Source of the DNA: Saussurea involucrata
Lineage: Eukaryota > Streptophyta > Magnoliopsida > Asterales > Asteraceae
Length of the DNA: 64,000 nt
Assembly: GCA_033807775.1 (NCBI GenBank)
Contig: CM066320.1
Span: 183,879,784 to 183,943,783, forward strand
Reading direction: 5' to 3'
The position numbers and the translations under genes were made by a program. The notes beneath the pieces were generated by a model. It searched no databases, was not told the origin of the DNA, and saw only the letters and a list, made by a program, of their open reading frames with translations. Shown one piece after another: positions 43,529-53,181 of the stretch; the stretch's first letter is position 1; every line of letters begins with the position of its first letter.

Positions 43529-44371
43529 TAATTTTAATTTTACATTTAACACATATAATCGTTTATTAACTAAAATACGTTTTAATTTTAACAAGTTACA
43601 CCATTATAATCGTCCCTTCGATACGTTTGAAATGAGCCCAATGTTGAATATTTTTGGATTTATTTATTTTATTATATATCATATATACTACATAAAAATA
43701 TTTTTAATATTTACAATTCATACCCTTATAGTTAATTATTTAATTTATGGTACATCTCTTATTTTTTTCAATTTTGTTTTACACTCCTATCGCATTAACA
43801 TAATAATCATATATTATCTAATTCATTAAATCGTTTTAAATTATTATTATTTGTATGTGTTTATAGATATCGTGAATGGCAATAGGACAAGGTTTCACGA
43901 GAAGAATATGAAATGTGGTTTTGACAAGTTGGTATCACTGGACTCATTTAAGAATTGTGAAAATGGGTATTTGGCGAATGACGATTCATATGTGTTTGGA
44001 GCTGAAGTATTTGCAGTTACAGAGTACGCATAAAAGGATCGATGGCTGTCCATCACAAAGCCTCCGCCAGTTTTTAATACTTACACTTGGACCATTGATA
44101 ATAAAATAAATAAAACGTATTTTAACCATAAGAGTACCATAAATTAAATAATTAACTATAAGAATATGAATTTTAAATATAAAAAATATTTTTATGTAGT
44201 ATATATGATATATATTAAAATAAATAAATCCAAAAATATTCAATATTAGGCTCATTTCGAACGTATCGAAGAGACGATTATAATGGTGTAACTTGTTAAA
44301 ATTAAAACGTATTTTTTTAACGTATTTTAGTTAATAAACGATTATATGTGTTAAATGTAAAATTAAAATTA
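43529..44371. repeat. Long inverted repeat (about 225-238 bp arms) around a MATH-domain fragment
   Basis: The left arm 43529-43753 and right arm 44134-44371 are reverse complements at roughly 88-90% identity by eye; the right arm has a short extra AAAAATACGT-like segment. The 380-bp loop contains the MATH fragment. An RNA across it would form a long hairpin. The structure resembles a foldback element or a rearranged TIR element. No TSD was identified. Confidence 0.8.
43867..44031 (+). pseudogene. MATH (TRAF-like) domain exon fragment
   Basis: Directly after a splice-acceptor-like TTTATAG (ends 43866), the frame reads TRFHEKNMKCGFDKLVSLDS, then NCENGYLANDDSYVFGAEVF. This matches the C-terminal half of plant MATH domains (typically WGFxxFIxLxxFxDxxxGYLVNDxCxFGAEVFV), which in plants occur in ubiquitin-related adaptors and in UBP12/13-type proteins. 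The frame stops at TAA 44031-44033. Only about 50 residues remain and nothing else of a gene is present, so this is a captured or stranded exon. Confidence 0.72.
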
Positions 44372-44613
44372 GAGTAAACTACACTTTTGGTCCCTGTGGT
44401 TTAGTGTTTATAACACATTTGGTTCCTACAATTTAAAAATTACACTTTAGCCACTACAGTTTGCTATTTGGTCCCTCTGACCAACGTCCATCCAATGTCA
44501 GACGTTAGTGGCAACCATGTGAGTTAAACATGAGGGTAAATCAGTCTTTTTTCCTCTAAACCCCTTTTTGTCCCTACCACCAAACCACAAGGACCAAATC
44601 CTGACGTTTACTC
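44372..44613. mobile_element. MITE related to the 41144 MULE family (242 bp)
   Basis: The ends GAGTAAACTACACTTTTGG and GTCCTTGTGG...GTTTACTC are imperfect inverted repeats with the same GGTCCCTGTGGTTT core as the element at 41144. Flanking 9-mers do not match, so the TSD is lost or a boundary is rearranged. It abuts the right arm of the inverted repeat exactly. Confidence 0.6.
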
Positions 44614-44725
44614 AAACCCACCCCACCCCACCCCTACTCCCTTTCTCTCTCCTATCTTCTTCTTCCCCAACTCACTCCCTCTAAACAAACCCACTTAATA
44701 CACATAGACACACACACACACACAC

Positions 44726-44785
<60 letters not shown>

Positions 44786-44841
44786 ACACACACATATATA
44801 TATACTTAAAAAATACACAAACACACATATATATAAACACA

Positions 44842-44933
<92 letters not shown>

Positions 44934-44986
44934 AACACTTAATTAAATTTCACACACACATATATATAAACACACTTAATACACAT
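44614..44986. repeat. (CA)n/(TA)n microsatellite tract
   Basis: Long (TA)n runs at about 44726-44781 and 44862-44928 with (CA)n between. Similar motifs resume at 58992-59118 on the other side of the Sirevirus insertions, so this was one microsatellite region before insertion. Confidence 0.9.
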
Positions 44987-45449
44987 TGTTGATCTAAACC
45001 CTCAGTGATTTGATAATGACCCTCTCTTAATACTTAGTGAAAATTGTAAGTAAACAATATGTATCAGAGTTTCACTATCGCTGATAAGTACTAAGACCTT
45101 ACAGTACCGCTGATAGGAACTCTCGCTCTTTAGATTAAACATTCAACGAACATTGTTCACCATAATGCTCTGAGCCTGTTCAGTACTTATGGTGATCGAT
45201 GATAAGTTAGTTGTTTACTTATGATCCCCGAAGACAAGTTTCACGTCAACATAGGTTCTACGCTGAAGTCGAAGATCAAGCTCAAGAACCAGCGACAAGT
45301 CTCCTAATGAACTGATGCGGATCAGCGAAGACTCAGATTTGTCCACTTAACGTGAAGTATCAAGTACAAGACTTCAGCTATCGCTGAACTTTATCATTCG
45401 CTGATAAACAATGATGAAGCGCTGAATCAACGAAAAGCTGATCATGAAG

Positions 45450-46415
45450 TGTTGATCCAAACCCTCAGTGATTTGATAATGACCCTCTCTTATATACTTA
45501 GTGAAAATTGTAAGTAAACAATATGTATCAGAGTTTCACTATCGCTGATAAGTACTAAGATCTTCCAGTACCGCTGATAGGAACTCTCGCTCTTTAAATT
45601 AAACATTCAACGAACACTGTTCACCATTAATGCTCCGAGTCTGTTCAGTCCTTATGGTGATCGCTGATAAGTTAGTTGTTTACTTATGATCCCTGAAGAC
45701 AAGTTTCACGTCAACCTAGGTTCTACGCTGAAGTCGAAGATCAAGCTCAAGAACCAGCGACAAGTCTCCTAATGAACTGATGCGGATCAACGAAGACTCA
45801 GATTTGTCCACTCAACGTGAAGTATCAAGTACAAGACTTCAGCTATCGCTGAACTTTATCATTCGCTGAATAGAAATGATAATCGCTGAATCAACGAAAG
45901 CTGATCATAAAGTCCTCCGTACAAAGTACTTTTGTCTTAACCACCCTTGCACGAATCCGTACGAAATGTCAGAAAAGAACCTCCGATTATCTGAATTCGT
46001 ACAACAACTCTGACACTACACTGTGCATACATGCGGCTACTTAGGTTGTCACCAAAGGTCAATGACATGCAACCAATCAGCTGATGACACGTGTAAAGTG
46101 TATACTGACTTGCATTAAATGCATGCAGTATATAAAGAGATGAACTCACTTCATTTGAAGTAACTTGCTAACTCTGGACAAGTTCAAATCTCTTATCTCA
46201 GATAGGTTATTATTAGTAATTTCCTTATCTCTCTTAGTGCAAGAAACCTTAGTGTTCCAACTTGTTTAGATTTAGGTTTATCCTTAATCTTGTTTCCGCA
46301 ACAAGCTGTAAATTGTTAATGATTTATCAATAAACAATTTAGAAAAGTAAAATCGTGTGTTTGTATTCAACCCCCCCCCCTTCTACAAACTTGTATAGGC
46401 CTTTCGGGACCAACA
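45450..46415 (+). repeat. Copia-4 5' LTR with CCAAT/G-box/TATA promoter
   Basis: The promoter elements are CCAATCA (46073-46079), seven bases, then ACACGTGT (46087-46094) and TATATAAA (46129-46136). A C10 tract and TTCTACAA precede the end GGGACCAACA. The 3' LTR has the same promoter near 58130-58195 and a C20 tract. Confidence 0.93.
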
Positions 46416-46495
46416 AGTGGTATCAGAGCAGATTTTTTTAATCTCATAAACAAGATCTAATCTAAGATATTTCTCTTCCTTGCTATTATCTGAAA

Positions 46496-48517
46496 ATGGC
46501 CACCAACACAAACACAAATTATATAGACAATGGTTCTCTTGCAAAACCCCCTAGATTTTCCAGAGATAACTTCAACTTATGGAAAAATAGGATGACACTC
46601 TTCTTAGAAGGTGTAGACCCTACTATGCCTTACTATCTTGAGAATGGTCCATTCATCTCTGTAACAATTGATCCTGCAGTTCCAGCGACTGCGAATAGAC
46701 CTGCTATTCCAGAAAGGCTGATTCCTAAGGAAATCTTTCAGTGGACCGAAGAAGATAAGAAGAAAGTGGCTATAGATACAAAAGCCAGATCCATACTTTC
46801 CATGGCTCTTCGTGACGAAGTCTACCATTCCGTCATGAATCTGAAATCATCTAAAGCCATGTGGGACACAATATGTGTTCAGTATGAAGGAACGTCTGAT
46901 GTCCAGGATTCAAGAAAGATCAACCTGGTAAGACAATACGAAAGCTTCATTTCTGGTAAGAATGAAACTCTCTCTGAAGTTCACCAACGTTTTAATTGCT
47001 TAATTATAGATCTAAAAACTGTTGGTAAGGAATATTCTAACATTGAAGTACTGACAAAGTTTCTAGAATGTTTACCTGAAAGCTGGGACAATTATTCTAT
47101 GTGTCTCAAGCTGTCAAAGGATCTTAAATCAATGACCCTTTCAACCTTATATGGTACATTGCTGAATCATGAACAATCTAGCAATCTTAAGAAGAATCTT
47201 GTAAAAGATTCCAAAAGCACCCCTGTTGCTTTAATCTCAGAGGAACCTTCTACTCAGCGACCCTCGGTCACTATCACTGAGTTAGAAAGTAACTCTGAAA
47301 GGTCATCAGATTCTGATTCTTCAGATGATGATGAATCCTTGGCTCTCCTAACTAAAAAGTTCAGGAGATTCGCCAAGAAGAAAATGTTCAGAAAGAACAA
47401 ACCGCTTTCAATAACTGACAAGCCAAAATCATCAGCTTTTGTTGATAAGGCTACTGCTACTTGTTTCAACTGCGAAAAGACAGGTCATTTCGCTAATGAG
47501 TGCAGGTCAAAGAAAGTCATGAGACCTTCAGCTTTCTCAAAGAAAACCTTTGTTCCAAGGAATAAAGATGATAAATACTCAAAGCTGAAGGAAAAGTATG
47601 CAAAGCTGAAAAGCTTTAAGAAGAAAGGCAAAGGCTTAATGGCCAACTATGATTGGGCTGCTTCTGATGAAGAAGAATCATCATCTGACTCTGAAGATGA
47701 TGAAGCCAATCTCTGCCTTATGGCTAAGATTGAAGATGAGGAAGAAAGTTCAGACATTCCCTCCACTTCAACCTCTGCTATTCAGGTATCGCCTTCTTTC
47801 TTTACCAATATTGTAAATATTGATGAAGCTGATAGTCTCCGCAAAATCGATCTGCTGACTAGAAGTTTATACGAAGCCATGAACGGCAAAACTGTGGTTG
47901 AAAACCAAAATCTTGATCTCGCTGAACAACTTAAAAACTGCCAACTTCAAATAGAAAAGCTTTCTAAAATTGAAGATGATTTTAAAGATCAAGTCTATTT
48001 AAATCAACTAGCCAAAATCGAACGAGCAGAAGCTATCGCTGCATTAAAAGCTGAAAAAGCTACTGTTGAAGGATGGTGTAATTCTTCAACAAAGATCACT
48101 GAGATAATTAAGGCTCAGATTCCTCTGAGTGATAAACGTGGTCTGGGTTATAAATATGATACTCCAAAACCAACCACTGAACGTTCAATGCTGAAATTTG
48201 GAACGTTCGTATCCTCAGTCGCTGACATTTCATCATCTCAGTGCTCCTCGTCCATTACACCAATCCCTGAGGAAACTCCTACCTCCTTAAAAGGAAAGGA
48301 GAAAATGGTTCATTCAAAACCTACCTCTGTCTCAAAAGACAAAGGTAAAAGAATTGTTATTTACCAAAATCCTCAGAAGGGTACCTTAGTACCAAAGCTG
48401 AATGCTTCCAAAGCTTTAGTGATCCACTCCTCTGGTTCTAGAAATCAGATCTCTAGATCTGTTCAGCGATCCACTCCTAGACTCAGAGTGGATGTCCTTG
48501 GTAAGAAATATGAATAA
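46496..48517 (+). CDS. gag: Copia-4 Gag (673 aa)
   Basis: The ATG at 46496 lies 66 bp after the primer site. The N-terminal Gag domain is clear (KPPRFSRDNFNLWKNRMTLF, AMWDTICVQYEGTSDVQDSR, VHQRFNCLIIDLKTVGKEYS). An acidic Ser/Asp linker (about 270-285), a CCHC zinc knuckle (CFNCEKTGHFANEC, about residue 323), a second acidic region and a long coiled-coil-like region (about 450-540) follow. The ORF stops at TAA 48515-48517, but the same frame stays open to 48925 and contains a second knuckle-like motif, so the natural protein probably continued. Gag assembles virus-like particles in the cytoplasm. Confidence 0.92.
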   Translation: MATNTNTNYIDNGSLAKPPRFSRDNFNLWKNRMTLFLEGVDPTMPYYLENGPFISVTIDPAVPATANRPAIPERLIPKEIFQWTEEDKKKVAIDTKARSILSMALRDEVYHSVMNLKSSKAMWDTICVQYEGTSDVQDSRKINLVRQYESFISGKNETLSEVHQRFNCLIIDLKTVGKEYSNIEVLTKFLECLPESWDNYSMCLKLSKDLKSMTLSTLYGTLLNHEQSSNLKKNLVKDSKSTPVALISEEPSTQRPSVTITELESNSERSSDSDSSDDDESLALLTKKFRRFAKKKMFRKNKPLSITDKPKSSAFVDKATATCFNCEKTGHFANECRSKKVMRPSAFSKKTFVPRNKDDKYSKLKEKYAKLKSFKKKGKGLMANYDWAASDEEESSSDSEDDEANLCLMAKIEDEEESSDIPSTSTSAIQVSPSFFTNIVNIDEADSLRKIDLLTRSLYEAMNGKTVVENQNLDLAEQLKNCQLQIEKLSKIEDDFKDQVYLNQLAKIERAEAIAALKAEKATVEGWCNSSTKITEIIKAQIPLSDKRGLGYKYDTPKPTTERSMLKFGTFVSSVADISSSQCSSSITPIPEETPTSLKGKEKMVHSKPTSVSKDKGKRIVIYQNPQKGTLVPKLNASKALVIHSSGSRNQISRSVQRSTPRLRVDVLGKKYE

Positions 48518-48925
48518 CTGAATGTTCGTCCCATTTCTAAAGCAAATAGTTTACTTGGTGCTGGCACTTCTAATTCGAAATTAAAAGCTCAGCATACAAG
48601 TGGTCCTAGAACTACTTTTAGTTATAGGAAATTTTATCACTGTGGACTTACCGATCATATTGCAAGTAAGTGCCCCACAGCCACCAAAGCTGAAAAGATA
48701 GCTAAGGTGAAAATTGCCCCCAAGGCAAAGAAGACCAACCCAGTTGCAATTCAGGTCAAGGTGACTCCTACCGATGAGGTCAAGAAATTGACCAAAGTGA
48801 AGAAAGACAAAGCTGAATCTTCAAAAGCTGCGAAGAACGCTGAACCTTCTATTCCAACCACTTCCACTGATAAACGCGTATACATGGTTAAGTGGGTACC
48901 CCAAGCAAAACTAATCTTCCTTTGA
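48518..48925 (+). pseudogene. Copia-4 Gag C-terminal extension with a degenerate second knuckle
   Basis: In the same frame as gag after its TAA. It contains FYHCGLTDHIASKC, a CCHC knuckle whose first Cys is replaced by Phe, then a Lys/Ala-rich stretch and VYMVKWVP, the linker that precedes the protease in Sireviruses. The protease frame is shifted by one base near 48900-48912, at a run of four C. Lesions between gag and protease: one nonsense, one frameshift, one lost zinc ligand. Confidence 0.8.
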
Positions 48926-51900
48926 AAATGCAGGTTAAGAAGGGTATATGGTATCTCGATAGCGGATGCTCTAGACACATGACAGGAAAGAAAAACCTGC
49001 TCACTGAATACAAGGAAGAGAAGGGTCCCTCTGTGACTTTCGGTGGAAATGGAAAAGGACACACCCGAGGGTATGGTGTACTTTCAAATGGTACAACCTC
49101 CTTCAGAAGAGTCGCATATGTTGAAGGGCTGAAGCATAATCTTCTGAGCATCAGTTAGCTTTGCGACATGGATAACAAAGTGATTTTCACTAAGGAATCC
49201 TGCTTTGTCACTGACAAAAAGGAGAAGATAGCTCTCAGCGGTTATCGTTTGGAAAATGTTTATGTAATAAACATGGACTCAACAACCACTGAGAACTCCT
49301 GTTTCTTCTCTAAGGCATCTTCTGATGTCAACTGGCTATGGCATAAGAGGCTCTCGCATCTGAATTTCAAGACACTGAACACTCTTTCTTCAAAAGAGTT
49401 AGTCACTGGTCTACCTCAGCATTCATACGCCAAAGAGTCTTTATGTTCAGCGTGTGAAAAAGGAAAGCAGACCAAGGCAAGCTTCAAGTCAAAGCAAGTC
49501 TCCTCAGTGTCATCTCCTCTACAACTACTCCATATGGATTTGTTTGGCCCTGTTAACAAACAATCCATCGCTGGAAAGAAATATACGCTGGTCATAGTTG
49601 ATGAATTCTCTCGTTACACATGGGTAATGTTTCTCCGTTCTAAGAGTGACACCCCTGAAGAACTCATCACCTTTGTTCGGAAGATGGAAACTCTGAACAA
49701 TATGATTGTTCGCTCAATAAGGAGTGATCATGGAACTGAATTCAAAAACAGTTCTCTTGATTCCTTCCTTGAGAGTAAGGGTATTTCTCACAACTTTTCG
49801 TCAGTAAGAACACCGCAACAAAACGGAGTCGCTGAAAGAAGAAATAGAACAATTATTGAAGATGCACGTTCAATGCTCAGCGATTCTCACCTGCCTACTC
49901 AGTTTTGGGCAGAAGCTGTCAACACTGCTTGTTTTACGCAAAACAGGTCGCTGATAGTTAAAAGATTCAAAAAGACAGCCTATGAACTCTTTCATGGGAG
50001 AAAGCCTTCAATCAGCTTTCTTCACATCTTTGGATGTCAGTGTTTCATACTGAACAACAGAGATGCCCTTGGAAAGTTTGATCCTAAGGCTGATGATGGA
50101 ATCTTTCTTGGATACTCCTCAGTTTCCAAAGCCTTCAGAGTCTTCAATCGTAGAAGACAAACTGTAGAAGAAACTATTCACGTCACGTTTGACGAATCCC
50201 GTTCAGCGAACTCTAAACCGTCCGCTGATACTGAAGAACTGAATCAATGGATGTTTTCTCATCTTGGTGATTCAGAAGATATTCCCACTCCTCATGCTCA
50301 CATAGTAGAAGATGATAGTCCCACTATCATTCCAAACATGCAGAATAGTGAAGCTGAAACATCATGGATCTCAGCTGTTCCTATAAACAATATACCTGCA
50401 GTTGATCCAAATATCTCAGACATTCCATCTATTTCTCAGCAATCAGTGAATGAAATGACAAATGCAAGCATTCCTCTCTTAGCTGATACTCCAGAAGCAG
50501 CTGAAGCCTCATCTTCAGCACCTTCAGTTCTAGATGAGTCAGCGACTTATGCTTCGACTCAGCGATGGACTGCAAATCACCCAATTGATCAAATTCTTGG
50601 TGATCCAAACGCTGGTGTTCAGACACGACGAAGTGCAGGTAATATTTGTATATTTGTTAATTTTATTTCACTAACTGAACCAAAGAAAATAGATGATGCC
50701 CTCAGAGATCCAAACTGGGTCAGCGCTATGCAAGAAGAGCTGACTGAATTCGAAAGAAACAAAGTTTGGAAACTTGTTCGCAGACCAACTGATAAAACGG
50801 TGATAGGCACTAAATGGGTCTATCGAAACAAGTTAGACGAACATGGTACTGTAACTCGCAACAAAGCTCGTCTTGTTGCTCAGGGATACAGACAAGAGGA
50901 AGGCATAGATTATGATGAAACATTCGCTCCGGTAGCAAGACTTGAATCAATTCGTCTTTTCTTAGCATATGCTGTACACAAAAACTTCACTGTACATCAG
51001 ATGGATGTCAAGTCAGCGTTTCTGAATGGAAAGCTGAATGAAGAAGTTTACGTGGAACAACCTCCAGGATTCTCAGATCCCAAGCGTCCAGATTATGTTT
51101 ATAAGCTGGATAAGGCACTTTATGGCTTAAAGCAAGCTCTTCGTGCATGGTATGACACTCTCTCTACTTATCTCCACATTGAACATTTTGAGCGAGGTAA
51201 GATTGACAAAACTCTATTCTTTAGAAAAGTAAAAGGTCATATCATTTTAGTTCAAATATATGTTGATGATATTATATTTGGTTCTACTAACCCTGAGCTT
51301 TGTACTCGTTTCGCTGAAAGAATGAAAGATGAATATAAAATGAGTATGATGGGTGAACTAACATATTTCTTTGGTCTTCAGATTAAGCAAACTGAAAAAG
51401 GAACTTTTATCAATCAGGGAAAATATGTTAGAGATATGCTGAAGAAATTCGACTTAACTGATAGTTCAGCTATGAAAACCCCAATGGCACCACCGCTGAT
51501 ACTTGATAAGGACACTAAGGGTGTTCCTGTCAATGTCACGCTGTACCGTGGGATGATCGGCTCACTACTGTATCTTACAGCTAGCCGACCCGATATTATG
51601 TTTGCAACTTGCTTGTGTGCACGATATCAAGCTGAACCCAAGATATCTCATATGAAAGCTGTAAAGCGAATCTTTCGATATCTTAAGGGTACAACGAATC
51701 TAGGTCTTTGGTATCCCAAAGATTCAGGATTCGATCTAACCGCCTATTCAGATAGTGATTTTGCAGGATGCAAAATGGATAGGAAAAGCACCACAGGAGG
51801 ATGTCAGCTCCTGGGTGGAAAGCTGGTAAGTTGGACAAGTAAGAAGCAAAACTCAGTGTCCACTTCCACAGCTGAAGCTGAATATGTAGCTGCTGGAAGC

Positions 51901-52206
51901 TGTTGTTCTCAGGTCTTGTGGATGAGAAATCAGCTACTAGACTATGATCTTCAGCTCTCCAAAATTCCAATCTATTGCGACAGCACTAGTGCCATCGCTA
52001 TAGCAAACAATCCAGTGCTACACTCAAAGACGAAACACATAGAGATCAGATATCATTTTATCAGAGATCATGTGATGAATGGTGATATAGAACTTCATTT
52101 TATCCCAACTGATTATCAGTTAGCTGATTTGTTTACCAAACCTCTTGATGAGACAAGATTCAACTTTCTCATCAGCGAGCTTGGAATGCTGAACTTTGAA
52201 GGGTAA
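48892..52206 (+). pseudogene. pol: Copia-4 Pol: protease, integrase, RT, RNase H
   Basis: The protease active site is WYLDSGCSRHM (about 48946). An in-frame TAG at 49156-49158 interrupts before the integrase; the next 1,012 codons are open. Numbered from 49168: pre-integrase zinc region H59...H64 and C93/C96 (WLWHKRLSHLN, CSACEKGK); integrase core D124, D187, E223, a D,D35E pattern; RT with VKSAFLNGKLNEEVYV and YVDD at residues 698-701 (nt 51259-51270); RNase H with YSDSDFAG, STAEAEYVA and YCDSTSA, all acids present; the end ELGMLNFEG is standard. The enzyme copies element RNA to DNA and integrates it. Only the TAG and the upstream frameshift break it, so the copy was active recently in evolutionary terms. 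Confidence 0.93.
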
Positions 52207-52585
52207 AATCTTCAGCGGTTCACATTTGATCAGCGATAGGATAAAATCAACTTGTACAATCCATTCTCATCTTCTCTCTGAATAAACTTGGTTAGCTGAT
52301 ATCAAGGTATGTTTTTCTCTCTCTGACAAACGCATGCAAATGCAAGATTTCAAAAGTTCTACATCGCTGAATATCTCTTCCTTAACAGCGATACTTTGAA
52401 AGTTCTAAAACCATCACTGATATTTCTATTCAGTGCCTCATGTTTTTCAAAAGAGTCCCTGAGTTTTTCAAAACCTCAGAGACATCCTAAAAAGAATGTG
52501 AAAGGACAGTTGTGACGTCATTGCAACGGATAACACCAGGCACGCTTTTTTTTTCTGACACACGTTTGCACGTTTCGTTGTCTAT

Positions 52586-52670
52586 CCAATCAAATGCAAA
52601 CACGTGTCCGTGTCATGATGAAAAACTTTCCCGCTCGAGTTTTTCTCTCTCTACTCTCTTCCTATATAAA
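52586..52670 (+). promoter_or_regulatory. Internal promoter of the third transcription unit in Copia-4
   Basis: CCAATCA (52586-52592), exactly seven bases, ACACGTGT (52600-52607, a G-box), then TATATAAA (52663-52670). The first two boxes have the same spacing as in the element's LTR promoter. A CT-rich stretch lies just before the TATA box. The expected start is about 52695-52700. This would allow transcription of the downstream ORF without the LTR. Inferred from motifs only. Confidence 0.6.
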
Positions 52671-52797
52671 CATTCTCAATGTTTATATTTGTCTTTTACG
52701 CGAATCAATCTTTCTCCGCAAGAAAAGAAATACTGTTGCATTTGTGCTCTCAATCTTCAAAGAACTGTTCATCATCTTCTTCATCAAAAACATCAAG

Positions 52798-53177
52798 GTT
52801 AATACGTTCTTACTTTTTAATATGCAAATAACTTGTTTCTGATCTTCTCTTTGCTTAAATAAAGATCAAAACAAAAGAACTTAAAATAAAATCATTTCTT
52901 TCATGGTTTTATGAACACAACCATTTCATGGTTGTTCTTCAAGTTTTAAATCTAAATCTTAAACTTGATTCTTCATTCGTATCCATTTTTTTAAAGAAAC
53001 TGGAATACAAGACTTAATGGGTGTAAAATTCGTTTTTCAAAAACAAGAAAAACCCTAATCTTCATTAAGACATTCTGTCTGAATGAAATGGACAAAATTC
53101 GAAACATCTTAATGGAAATCCTTTCCATATTAAGACAATTCATATTTGTTAATATCTTTGGTTGAACTGATATACAG
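52798..53177 (+). other. Likely 5'UTR intron of the third unit (380 bp)
   Basis: Donor CATCAAG|GTTAAT at 52797/52798 and acceptor ATATACAG|AGAAATGG at 53177/53178, AT-rich between. The acceptor is four bases before the ATG at 53182, in a good plant start context. Confidence 0.55.
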
Positions 53178-53181
53178 AGAA

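Noticed and set aside
44652..44938. Tyr/Ile and Cys/Val-rich minus-strand ORFs
   Set aside because: Translation of (TA)n and (CA)n microsatellites.
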